A DNA stretch of 50,123 nt from Mucilaginibacter sp. Its GTDB lineage: Bacteria; Bacteroidota; Bacteroidia; Sphingobacteriales; Sphingobacteriaceae. Made by a program: the position numbers and the translations under genes. Every line of letters starts with the position of its first letter. The stretch's first letter is position 1. Under the pieces are notes generated by a model. It had not been told where the DNA came from. It saw only the letters and a list, made by a program, of their open reading frames with translations, and made no database searches. The stretch is from the NCBI RefSeq assembly GCF_028287845.1, contig NZ_JAQBOW010000103.1, positions 1 to 50,123 of the forward strand, written 5' to 3'. This document shows, piece after piece, positions 17,698 through 24,797 of the stretch.

Positions 17698-19506
17698 TCA
17701 ATCAAAATCAAGGTTAAATCGCTTTTTAAGCTCGGCCAATTGTGGGTTTTTGGCTGCCATATATTGATATTTCTCCTGGCTGGTATAGGGGCGCTTAACT
17801 CTTACCTGTTCGTCTATCCTGGTATTTACCTCTATACTATAGTTTTTAAGGGTACTGCGTAAGTAATTAAGCAAAGGTGGTTTTTCATCACGAAATTCTT
17901 TTTCCTGCGATTTGTTTTCAACTAATACCTCAAACTCATAGGGTTTAAGCATTTTTGGCACCTCGGATATAAATATAGTGAATAGGCTCATCTTGCCTTC
18001 GGCTTTTACAGTGGCGGCAAATGTGTTCCAATGCTTCAAAAAATCGTCGAAACTAAAATCTTCTCTGGCATCTCCTTTTTGGTATGGGTCTTCTTCTTCC
18101 GCTATTGTTTCCTGTGCAGCATTCAGGTCTTTTAATGAGGGTATCTTTGTAGTGGCCCCATTTAAATTAGGGATAAAAACAGTTTTGGGCTTCTCTGCAA
18201 CGGGCGTTTCCTTTACAGTCCCGGAAATTTCTTTTACTGGTTCTGATATTTTTGGTGTAGTTGTATAAATAGCCGGGGTATCGCTCATTATCGGCACCTC
18301 GTTATTGATAGTACCTGTTTGAGGAGAATTTATTGCTGAGGTATCAGGTTTTTTTTTTAGCTGCCCGCTGTTATCGGGCATTACGGTTAGCGGCGTGGCA
18401 GCCAGGTTAAATACCGAGAGCAGGTGGCACATTTTAAGCAGAGCCAGTTCAACCTGCAAACGCTGGTTCTTGCTCAGTTTATAATTCAGGTCGCACTGGT
18501 TGGCAATATTCATGGCCGATAGCAGGAACGACACATTTGCCGCCTGCGATTGCTGCAGATATTTAGCTTTAATACCCTCGCTTACCTCTAATAACTTTAA
18601 AGTTGATGCATCCTTAGTTACCAGCAGGTTGCGAAAATGCTCTGACAGCCCTGATATAAAATGCGCGCCATCAAAGCCTTTGGTTAATATCTCATCAAAA
18701 CATAACAAGGTTTTGGCCGTATTTTCTCCCAATAAGCTATCAGTTATGCTAAAATAATAATCGTAATCAAGTATATTCAGGTTATCAATAACCGAGCGAT
18801 AGGTAACATTAGCATCAGAGAAACTCACGATCTGGTCAAACATGGATAAAGCGTCCCTTAAACCGCCATCAGCTTTTTGGGCGATAATGTGCAGGCCGTC
18901 AACCTCGTATTTAATGCTTTCTTTTTGTGCTATTGATGCCAGGTGATGAGCCATATCATCAACGCTGATACGGTTAAAATCAAATATCTGGCAACGCGAA
19001 AGTATGGTAGGCAATATTTTATGTTTCTCGGTAGTGGCCAATATAAATATGGCATAATGCGGTGGTTCTTCCAACGTTTTCAGGAAAGCGTTAAAAGCCG
19101 CCTGCGATAGCATGTGCACCTCATCAATAATATAAACCTTGTAACGCGCGCCTTGCGGCGGTATACGCACCTGCTCTATCAGGCTGCGGATATCATCAAC
19201 CGAGTTATTTGAGGCCGCGTCTAATTCATGAACATTAAAAGAGTTACCATTTTGAAAAGACTGGCAAGTGCTGCAAACGCCGCAAGCCTCGCCGTTAGGC
19301 TGTAAGTTTTCGCAATTAATGGTTTTGGCAAGGATACGCGCGCAGGTAGTTTTACCCACGCCCCGCGGGCCACAGAACAAAAATGCCTGCGCCAGCTGAT
19401 TATTCTTAATAGCGTTTTTTAACGTATTGGTTATATGTTGCTGACCAACAACGGTTTCGAAAGTAGCCGGGCGATATTTGCGTGCCGAAACGATAAAATT
19501 ATCCAC
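17698..19506 (-). CDS. dnaX: DNA polymerase III subunit tau (and predicted gamma)
   Basis: 602 residues starting with GTG at 19506 (MDNFIVSARKYRP is the normal family start). It is the clamp-loader ATPase of the replicative polymerase. Walker A GPRGVGKT is at 46-53, the zinc cysteines are C65, C75, C78 and C81, Walker B IIDEVH is near 126-131, and the arginine finger SRC is at 170-172. The core with collar runs to about residue 370. The rest is a low-complexity linker (about 375-480) and a C-terminal tau-specific domain (about 490-602). The linker begins with an A10 run at codons 383-386 that may cause frameshifting (see the separate entry). It is flanked on both sides by acidic-protein genes. 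Confidence 0.97.
   Translation of the reverse strand: MDNFIVSARKYRPATFETVVGQQHITNTLKNAIKNNQLAQAFLFCGPRGVGKTTCARILAKTINCENLQPNGEACGVCSTCQSFQNGNSFNVHELDAASNNSVDDIRSLIEQVRIPPQGARYKVYIIDEVHMLSQAAFNAFLKTLEEPPHYAIFILATTEKHKILPTILSRCQIFDFNRISVDDMAHHLASIAQKESIKYEVDGLHIIAQKADGGLRDALSMFDQIVSFSDANVTYRSVIDNLNILDYDYYFSITDSLLGENTAKTLLCFDEILTKGFDGAHFISGLSEHFRNLLVTKDASTLKLLEVSEGIKAKYLQQSQAANVSFLLSAMNIANQCDLNYKLSKNQRLQVELALLKMCHLLSVFNLAATPLTVMPDNSGQLKKKPDTSAINSPQTGTINNEVPIMSDTPAIYTTTPKISEPVKEISGTVKETPVAEKPKTVFIPNLNGATTKIPSLKDLNAAQETIAEEEDPYQKGDAREDFSFDDFLKHWNTFAATVKAEGKMSLFTIFISEVPKMLKPYEFEVLVENKSQEKEFRDEKPPLLNYLRSTLKNYSIEVNTRIDEQVRVKRPYTSQEKYQYMAAKNPQLAELKKRFNLDFD
18349..18380 (-). other. Predicted slippage/frameshift site in dnaX (A10 preceded by a hairpin)
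   Basis: On the minus strand codons L383-K386 are CTA AAA AAA AAA, giving ten consecutive A (18358-18349). Just before it, TGCCCG and CGGGCA (18380-18375 with 18367-18362) form a 6-bp hairpin with a 7-base loop. A -1 shift or one extra A gives K-K-K-T and then TGA; a +1 shift or one lost A gives K-K-N-L-I-P-Q-Q and then TAA. Both make a protein of about 387-391 residues ending right after the clamp-loader core, as gamma does in E. coli (ribosomal frameshift) and Thermus (transcript slippage). Confidence 0.6.
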
Positions 19507-19595
19507 AGCTACTAAGTTAGCAAGAAATTGCTTTACCTGAAAGTATCAGAAAAGGATTGTTGATAAAATTGGAATTTTACTTTTCTCTTCCGCAG

Positions 19596-19644
19596 TCTGT
19601 GTCCTCGCAGACCGCTATTGTAAAGTTGTCTGTGAGGACACAGA
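19596..19644. repeat. Interspersed hairpin with 17-bp arms
   Basis: 19596-19612 and 19628-19644 are reverse complements with one mismatch and a 15-base loop (arm core GTCCTCGCAGAC). It lies between dnaX and the acidic-protein gene. There is no T-run. Confidence 0.8.
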
Positions 19645-19660
19645 AAACGAATTTTCTTTT

Positions 19661-19939
19661 TTATTGAAGATCATCATCCGGCAAATGATCGTCGTCCGGG
19701 TTTGGGTTGGTAATATCGTACCCATCATCTTCGCCGGGTTCATTTATATCATCATCTACCTGTATGGCATGCAGATCGTCAAGGTCGGCAGCCCGATCAT
19801 CAAAATCTTCATCTTCCTCATCATCTTCTATGTCGCTTTCTACATCATCAAAATCATCTCCCGGCGATTGAAAATAGATGGTATCATACATAAATGTAGT
19901 GTGGTTTGCTTTTTGGCTTTCAAGATATTCAAACTCCAT
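19661..19939 (-). CDS. Asp-rich hypothetical protein
   Basis: 92 residues from the ATG at 19939. The first 30 residues (MEFEYLESQKANHTTFMYDTIYF) look ordered; the rest is mostly Asp and Glu, with runs such as DIEDDEEDEDFDD, and must be disordered and very acidic. Read on the other strand the Asp codons give an Ile/Val-rich hydrophobic frame, which I treat as an artefact. It lies upstream of dnaX on the same strand, with a hairpin repeat between. The function is unknown. Confidence 0.6.
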   Translation of the reverse strand: MEFEYLESQKANHTTFMYDTIYFQSPGDDFDDVESDIEDDEEDEDFDDRAADLDDLHAIQVDDDINEPGEDDGYDITNPNPDDDHLPDDDLQ

Positions 19940-20095
19940 GGCAGTAATATTTTGTTAATTAAAAGACAACCGAACTTAGGCTAATGTTTTGTATAGAATG
20001 TTAATTTGGTATTTTATTTTTATTAACAAAAGTTAGCTATTACATCACCTATAATGGTAGCATTACTATAGTGTGTTATTTTACTACCATTTCTG

Positions 20096-20126
20096 TTGGA
20101 TAATTAAAAATAACTTACTACATTTG
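20096..20126 (+). promoter_or_regulatory. Promoter of the rpsF-rpsR-rplI operon
   Basis: TTG at 20096-20098, a 20-bp spacer and TACATTTG at 20119-20126 match the Bacteroidota TTG/TAnnTTTG promoter exactly. The predicted leader is about 40 nt. Confidence 0.8.
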
Positions 20127-20171
20127 CAACCCCGAATTATCGGGTAATTAATTAAAAATCAAAGTATAATA

Positions 20172-20537
20172 ATGCAACAGTACGAAATCGTGATCGTTCT
20201 AACCCCGTTGTTATCAGAAGAAACTGCTAAAGAGGCAATAGCCAAATATAGCAAAACCTTAACTGATGGCGGAGCCGAAATTGTCCAGGAGGATAATTGG
20301 GGTTTGAGAAAATTAGCGTACCCTATCCAGAAAAAATCTACAGGGTACTATCACTTAACTGAATTTAAGGCTCCAGGTGAATTAATTAACAAATTGGAAA
20401 TCGAGTTAAGGCGCGATGAGCGTGTTTTGCGTTTCCTTACCATTGCTTTGGATAAACATGCCGTTGCATACAATGACAAAAAACGCACAGGTGCCTTTAA
20501 CAAGAAACCAGCTGCTAAAGTGGAGGAAACCAAATAA
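20172..20537 (+). CDS. rpsF: 30S ribosomal protein S6
   Basis: 121 residues. It binds S18 and 16S rRNA in the platform of the small subunit. The ferredoxin-like fold is recognised from MQQYEIVIVLTPLLSEE, the NWGLRKLAYPIQKKSTGYYHL segment and ELRRDERVLRFLTIAL. The lysine-rich tail is normal for the phylum. It is the first gene of a three-gene operon; its stop codon shares one base with the ATG of rpsR (TAATG), implying translational coupling that suits the S6-S18 heterodimer. Confidence 0.98.
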   Translation: MQQYEIVIVLTPLLSEETAKEAIAKYSKTLTDGGAEIVQEDNWGLRKLAYPIQKKSTGYYHLTEFKAPGELINKLEIELRRDERVLRFLTIALDKHAVAYNDKKRTGAFNKKPAAKVEETK

Positions 20538-20800
20538 TGGCAAACGATCAAATTAAATACGTTACCGCCCCTAAAGTAGAGGACAACCGTAAAAAATACT
20601 GCCGTTTTAAAAAGAATGGTATTAAGTATATTGATTACAAAGACGCTAACTTTTTATTAAAGTTTATTAATGACCAGGGTAAATTATTACCCCGCCGTTT
20701 AACCGGTACTTCATTAAAATTTCAGCGCAAAGTGGCCCAGGCCGTTAAACGCTCACGCCACATTGGTTTATTACCTTATGTTACAGACTCATTAAAATAA
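20537..20800 (+). CDS. rpsR: 30S ribosomal protein S18
   Basis: 87 residues. It pairs with S6 on the 30S platform. Diagnostic are KKYCRFKKNGIKYIDYKD, LLKFINDQGKLLPRRLTGTS and QRKVAQAVKRSRHIGLLPY. Only one cysteine is present (C22), so this is the zinc-free form. It starts on the last base of the rpsF stop. Confidence 0.98.
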   Translation: MANDQIKYVTAPKVEDNRKKYCRFKKNGIKYIDYKDANFLLKFINDQGKLLPRRLTGTSLKFQRKVAQAVKRSRHIGLLPYVTDSLK

Positions 20801-20817
20801 TCAGGAGGTAAGAAAAC

Positions 20818-21261
20818 ATGGAAGTTATTTTAAAACAAGACATAAAAAACCTGGGCGATAAAGACGATGTAGTAACCGTTAAACCAGGATATGGCCGTAA
20901 CTACCTTTTTCCTAAAGGTTATGCCATATTAGCTACTGTATCTGCACGTAAAGTTTTAGCCGAAAACCTAAAACAAGCGCAGTTTAAACAAGAAAAAATA
21001 CGCAAGGATGCTGATGCAATTGCCGCCCGTTTAGAAGGTGTGAAGTTGACTATCGGCGCTAAAGCCGGCGAAACCGGTAAAATATTTGGTGCCATCAACA
21101 CAATTCAAGTTGCTGATGCATTGAAGAAAGAAGGTTTTGAAGTTGACCGTCGTAGAATTACTTTTGACCAGGAACCAAAATTTGTTGGTGATTACACTGC
21201 AATTGTAAACCTGCATAAAGAAGTTAAGGTACAAGTACCTTTCTCTGTAGTAGCTGAGTAA
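20818..21261 (+). CDS. rplI: 50S ribosomal protein L9
   Basis: 147 residues. It binds 23S rRNA near the L1 stalk and helps keep the reading frame. The N-terminal domain MEVILKQDIKNLGDKDDVVTVKPGYGRNYLFPKGYA is diagnostic, followed by the long connecting helix and the C-terminal domain (GAKAGETGKIFGAINTIQVADAL). An AGGAGG eight bases ahead of the ATG is a strong ribosome binding site, exceptional for the window. It is the last gene of the operon and is followed by a terminator. Confidence 0.98.
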   Translation: MEVILKQDIKNLGDKDDVVTVKPGYGRNYLFPKGYAILATVSARKVLAENLKQAQFKQEKIRKDADAIAARLEGVKLTIGAKAGETGKIFGAINTIQVADALKKEGFEVDRRRITFDQEPKFVGDYTAIVNLHKEVKVQVPFSVVAE

Positions 21262-21290
21262 TTTCGGGTAACCGAATTATTATAGAATTT

Positions 21291-21323
21291 AAAGGTGTTT
21301 AGCATTGCTAAACACCTTTTTTT
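21291..21323 (+). terminator. Terminator of the rpsF operon
   Basis: A perfect 13-bp stem (21291-21303 with 21307-21319) with a 3-base loop is followed by T to 21323 (seven in a row). Confidence 0.95.
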
Positions 21324-21337
21324 GTTTTCACAGCTCT

Positions 21338-21434
21338 TGTCATTCTGAGCGATAGCGAAGAATCTTCTACGCGCAATGAGTACGGCGCTCTATTATCAAT
21401 TATATAAGATTCTTCGCTATCGCTCAGAATGACA
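21338..21434. repeat. Long interspersed hairpin repeat, copy 2 (perfect 29-bp arms)
   Basis: 21338-21366 and 21406-21434 are exact reverse complements over 29 bp with a 39-base loop. The arm contains GTCATTCTGAGCGATAGCGA, clearly related to the arms at 13683 and 36785. It lies between the rplI terminator and mtgA. Confidence 0.92.
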
Positions 21435-21446
21435 GGCGGAATAATA

Positions 21447-21478
21447 AATTCCGAAATCGAAATTCCGAAATCCGAAAT
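21447..21478. repeat. CCGAAAT word repeat
   Basis: Four close copies of a 7-base word (CCGAAAT, one degenerate) lie directly after the hairpin repeat and before mtgA. Confidence 0.6.
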
Positions 21479-21498
21479 AATTAAGATATTTTCGCCCT

Positions 21499-22188
21499 AT
21501 GAAAGGTCTCGGCAAACTCATCTGGCGCATTGTTAAACTAACCCTGATTCTTTTCATTGGGATCACTGTGTTTTGGGTTATTATATACCGCTTTATAAAC
21601 CCGCCTGTAACATGGCTAATGCTTACCCGTGGGTTTGAGCAAAGAGCCGCCGGCAAACCCTGGAAGATAGACAAGCAATGGCGCGACTTTGATGATATTG
21701 CCGACCCCATGAAACGCGCCGCCGTAGCCGCCGAAGATCAATTGTTCCTGGATCATTTTGGTTTTGATTTTAAAGCGATGGAACGGGCCATTGATAAAAA
21801 CTCGCATTCGCATAAGCTCATAGGTGGCAGTACCATTTCACAACAAACGGCTAAAAACGTTTTTTTATGGCCGGGGAGATCATACATACGCAAAGGATTT
21901 GAGGCTTACTTTACCTTACTGATAGAAGCTTTCTGGAGCAAACGCCGCATTATGGAAGTTTATCTGAACGAAATTGAAATGGGCGACGGTATATATGGCG
22001 TAGAAGCAGCAGCGCAGGCATATTATCATAAAGACGCTTTCGACTTAAACCGCCAGCAAGCGGCTGCGATAGCCTCAATTTTCCCTGATCCGCTAAAATG
22101 GTCGCCAACCGACCCGACAGATTATGTGAGGCACAGACAGTATTTGATTATGAAGAATATGCGCAGGTTAGGGCCGATGGATTTTTAA
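21499..22188 (+). CDS. mtgA: Monofunctional peptidoglycan glycosyltransferase
   Basis: 229 residues. It polymerises lipid II into glycan strands at the outer face of the inner membrane. One N-terminal transmembrane helix (about 8-30) is followed by a GT51 domain with its five motifs: AAEDQLFLDHFGFDF (catalytic E79), GGSTISQQTAKNVFL, RKGFEAYFTLLIE, KRRIMEVYLNEIEMGDGIYGVE (second glutamate in the motif) and AAAIASIFPDPLKWSP. There is no transpeptidase domain, so it is the monofunctional form. TATTTTCG, close to the -7 consensus, sits only 4 bases before the ATG. Confidence 0.95.
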   Translation: MKGLGKLIWRIVKLTLILFIGITVFWVIIYRFINPPVTWLMLTRGFEQRAAGKPWKIDKQWRDFDDIADPMKRAAVAAEDQLFLDHFGFDFKAMERAIDKNSHSHKLIGGSTISQQTAKNVFLWPGRSYIRKGFEAYFTLLIEAFWSKRRIMEVYLNEIEMGDGIYGVEAAAQAYYHKDAFDLNRQQAAAIASIFPDPLKWSPTDPTDYVRHRQYLIMKNMRRLGPMDF

Positions 22189-22220
22189 CCCCCTAATGGG
22201 GGAACAATAGCGAAGTAGCC

Positions 22221-22249
22221 TAATGACCAATGACGTAAGACTAATGACT
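22221..22249. repeat. AATGAC word repeat, second locus
   Basis: Three copies of a TAATGAC/CAATGAC word lie here, the same word as at 11067-11098. The last copy overlaps the stop and final codons (S-H-stop) of the epimerase gene on the minus strand. Confidence 0.7.
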
Positions 22250-23209
22250 ATTTAATCTTTCACAAATCTCTCTTATAGATTTCCTTATCGGCTTAAACTC
22301 AATATTAACAGCGGCTTTAATTTTTGAGTTATCAAAATCACGTACCTGTGTAGACGACTTAGCAGCGATCTTATCCAACGCCGGCGATTTGCGTGTAATG
22401 AAAGCGATAACAGCCGCGCCGCGCCAGGCTATTTCCATCATCCAGGCTTTGGCTAATATGGCGGGTGGGGGCATGTTAAAACCTTTGGCTATTTCGGCAG
22501 TGATATCTTTGTAACTCCAATTCTCGGCATTAATAATGTAACGCTCTGCGGTAGTATCGCTTTCCATCAGTGCTATCATACATTTGGCCACATCTTCTAC
22601 ATCAACAAACCCTGCAGTACCTTCTGTATAAAACTTAAGTCCTTTACGTACCGTTTCAAACAATTGTCCGCTACCTAAGGTCCCGGCGTTGGCACCAATA
22701 ATTAGTGACGGATTAACAATTACCGCATTCAATCCTTCGGCAATACCGCGCCACACTTCCATCTCGCTTTCCAGTTTTGATATGGCATAGCCATCATTTT
22801 CGGTAGACGATTCGAGGTGATGGTTCTCTGTTATCAGTTCGCCGGGCTTGGCGTGCCCTATGGCAGCTATAGAGCTTACGTGTACCAGCTTTATATCCCT
22901 GTCTAGACATAAGTTAACCAGGTTGGCCGTACCGGCAACATTGGTACTTATCATGGGCTCTTTATCGGCTTGCTTTAACGATACCCAGGCCGCGCAATGA
23001 TAAACCTGCGTTACACCCTGCAGTGCATCCTCCAGCGCGAAAATATCCAGCATATCCGCATCAGCCCACTCTATCTGGCTATAAGGCACCAATAATAACG
23101 GAATAATAGAATTAGCGCGTTTGGTACAGCGTATCTGCTCACCTTTTTCGGCCAATTGCTTAGCCAGTTCTGATCCTAAAAAACCTGTTGCCCCTGTTAT
23201 TAATATCAT
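22241..23209 (-). CDS. NAD-dependent epimerase/dehydratase (extended SDR)
   Basis: 322 residues from the ATG at 23209, giving MILITGATGFLG, the normal Rossmann start with the TGATGFLG nucleotide motif. A longer frame from 23293 would add 28 residues translated from word repeats and is rejected. The active-site YxxxK is YAISK, with the serine in HVSSIAAIG ahead of it. The C-terminal region (GFVDVEDVAKCMIAL, then a helical part with a hydrophobic stretch) fits the dihydroflavonol-reductase-like or NAD-sugar-epimerase-like SDR group. The substrate is unknown. It is divergent from the arginase-fold gene, both having matching repeat leaders. Confidence 0.88.
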   Translation of the reverse strand: MILITGATGFLGSELAKQLAEKGEQIRCTKRANSIIPLLLVPYSQIEWADADMLDIFALEDALQGVTQVYHCAAWVSLKQADKEPMISTNVAGTANLVNLCLDRDIKLVHVSSIAAIGHAKPGELITENHHLESSTENDGYAISKLESEMEVWRGIAEGLNAVIVNPSLIIGANAGTLGSGQLFETVRKGLKFYTEGTAGFVDVEDVAKCMIALMESDTTAERYIINAENWSYKDITAEIAKGFNMPPPAILAKAWMMEIAWRGAAVIAFITRKSPALDKIAAKSSTQVRDFDNSKIKAAVNIEFKPIRKSIREICERLNSH

Positions 23210-23212
23210 TTT

Positions 23213-23276
23213 AGATGTGCAGATACGTAGATGTGCAAATGTGCAGATAGATGCTCGGATATGCAAATGCGTGTAT
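23213..23276. repeat. GTGCAGAT word repeat, left arm (leader of the epimerase gene)
   Basis: Repeated words of type GATGTGCAGATA/ATGTGCAAAT begin 4 bases from the epimerase ATG. The block is the approximate reverse complement of the one at 23503-23557. Confidence 0.85.
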
Positions 23277-23502
23277 GTTTCATCTTGTTTCACTACTTCT
23301 AAAAAGTCTGTTTCACAGATAATTGATTGTCAGTATTTAACATTAAAAACATACATAAAAATACTGACGAATAAGTTGTTACATTTTGTTACATCACTTT
23401 TTCACAATAAACTCATAAACAATATTTTAAGTCAAAATCTTGTTTCACTTGTTACATTTTGTTTCACCATTTCGTGAAACAAACAATACCACTCAGTTGC
23501 AT
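23277..23502. other. Spacer between divergent genes with GTTTCAC and GTTACATTTTG words
   Basis: No gene. There are repeated words (GTTTCAC several times, TTGTTACATTTTGTT), a small hairpin GTTTCAC/GTGAAAC (23461-23467 with 23474-23480) and a 10-bp inverted repeat GTCAGTATTT/AAATACTGAC (about 23329-23368). Promoters for both neighbours must lie here but none matches the consensus well. Confidence 0.5.
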
Positions 23503-23557
23503 CCGTACACTTGCACATCTGCGCATCTATCTGCATATTTGCACATACGCACATCAT
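23503..23557. repeat. GTGCAGAT word repeat, right arm (leader of the arginase-fold gene)
   Basis: This is an inverted partner of 23213-23276, with words such as TGCACATCTGCGCATCTATC and TTGCACAT. It ends 4 bases before the ATG at 23561. Confidence 0.85.
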
Positions 23558-23560
23558 TAC

Positions 23561-24739
23561 ATGTCCTTATCCGATTTCTTTACACCTATCGACCTTAAAA
23601 AGATCATTCCTAAAAATGGTTATTATACCAGTCATTTAGGTAGTAAGATAGATCATTACGTGGTTAACTTCCCTGAACTGGAACAAATGCATATTGCCAT
23701 CATTGGTGTGCAGGAAGACCGTAATGCCATAAATAATCCCGGCTGTTCTTTAGGGCCAGATTATGTGCGCGAAAAACTATACCTGTTAAACGAAGGGTCA
23801 TACGACACTAAAATTGTTGATCTGGGTAACATCCGCCAGGGCGAAACCGTTACCGATACTTATTTCGCGCTTAAAACCGTAGTTGCCGAGCTGATTAAAA
23901 TGGATATTATCCCCGTGATTATAGGCGGTGGCCAGGATCTTACCTATGCTCAATACCTGGGCTATGAAACTTTAGAACAAAAGGTTGATTTGGTTATTGT
24001 GGATTCGCACTTTGACCTTGAGGACGACGAAAATATAGATAGTATTGAAACAACCTCAACATCGTATCTAAATAAAGTGTTTTTACACGAGCCTAATTAC
24101 CTGTTTAACTACAGCAACCTGGGCTATCAAACTTTTTTTGCCAGCCAGGATAGCCTGCGGGTAATGGAGAAGCTTTATTTTGATGTACATCGTTTAGGCG
24201 AGCTAAGCTATAATGTTACGGTTACAGAGCCTATCATTCGTAATGCCAATATGGTAAGCTTTGATATGGGCGCCATTCGCGCGTCGGATGCTATGGGTAA
24301 TGCCAATGCTACACCCAATGGTTTTTATGGTGAGGAGGCCTGCCAGATATGCCGTTACGCGGGCTTCAATGACAAGCTAACCTCTATAGGTTTTTATGAG
24401 TTTAACCCGGCTTATGACAGTAATGGCCAAACCGCTATGCTGTTATCGCAAATGATATGGTATTTTATTGATGGCGTTTATAACCGTAAAAAAGATTTCC
24501 CGCTTAATCCAAAATCGCAATACCTTATCTATAAAACCAGCCTGAAACATGATGCGCACGAGCTGGTATTTGTAAAAAGCAAAAAATCCGACCGTTGGTG
24601 GATGCAGGTACCTTATCCGACAGGTGGCTCAAAAAATGCACGTTTTCATTTGGTACCCTGCCGATACGAGGATTATAAAATTGCAACATCCGGCGAAATG
24701 CCCGATCTTTGGTGGCGCACATATCAAAAATTAAACTAA
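23561..24739 (+). CDS. Arginase/formimidoylglutamase-fold protein with an altered metal site
   Basis: 392 residues from the ATG at 23561 (MSLSDFFTPIDLKK); the longer frame from 23459 reads through repeats. The ureohydrolase fold is seen from IAIIGVQEDRNAINNPGCSLGPDYVRE, IIPVIIGGGQDLTYAQY (122-126), LVIVDSHFDLED (D148, H150, D152) and MVSFDMGAIRASD (D235). Active arginases and agmatinases have GGDHS and SxDxDxxDP; here the first His is Gln (Q125) and the second Asp of the last motif is Gly (G237). A normal two-manganese centre is therefore unlikely. Such proteins are conserved in Bacteroidota and usually labelled formimidoylglutamase; a non-catalytic or different role is possible. Confidence 0.85.
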   Translation: MSLSDFFTPIDLKKIIPKNGYYTSHLGSKIDHYVVNFPELEQMHIAIIGVQEDRNAINNPGCSLGPDYVREKLYLLNEGSYDTKIVDLGNIRQGETVTDTYFALKTVVAELIKMDIIPVIIGGGQDLTYAQYLGYETLEQKVDLVIVDSHFDLEDDENIDSIETTSTSYLNKVFLHEPNYLFNYSNLGYQTFFASQDSLRVMEKLYFDVHRLGELSYNVTVTEPIIRNANMVSFDMGAIRASDAMGNANATPNGFYGEEACQICRYAGFNDKLTSIGFYEFNPAYDSNGQTAMLLSQMIWYFIDGVYNRKKDFPLNPKSQYLIYKTSLKHDAHELVFVKSKKSDRWWMQVPYPTGGSKNARFHLVPCRYEDYKIATSGEMPDLWWRTYQKLN

Positions 24740-24797
24740 CAGGCAATGCTTAAGCTATTTATACGTTAATCATCCTATATAGTATTCAATTTAATTC

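Noticed and set aside
19664..19984. Hydrophobic 106-codon frame on the plus strand
   Set aside because: It is the antisense of the Asp-rich gene; GAT and GAC codons read backwards as Ile and Val, which creates a false membrane protein.
23210..23293. 28-residue N-terminal extension of the epimerase
   Set aside because: It is translated from GTGCAGAT repeats; the Rossmann fold normally starts at MILITGATGFLG.
23459..23560. 34-residue N-terminal extension of the arginase-fold protein
   Set aside because: It also comes from the repeat arm; the ATG at 23561 gives the expected start.
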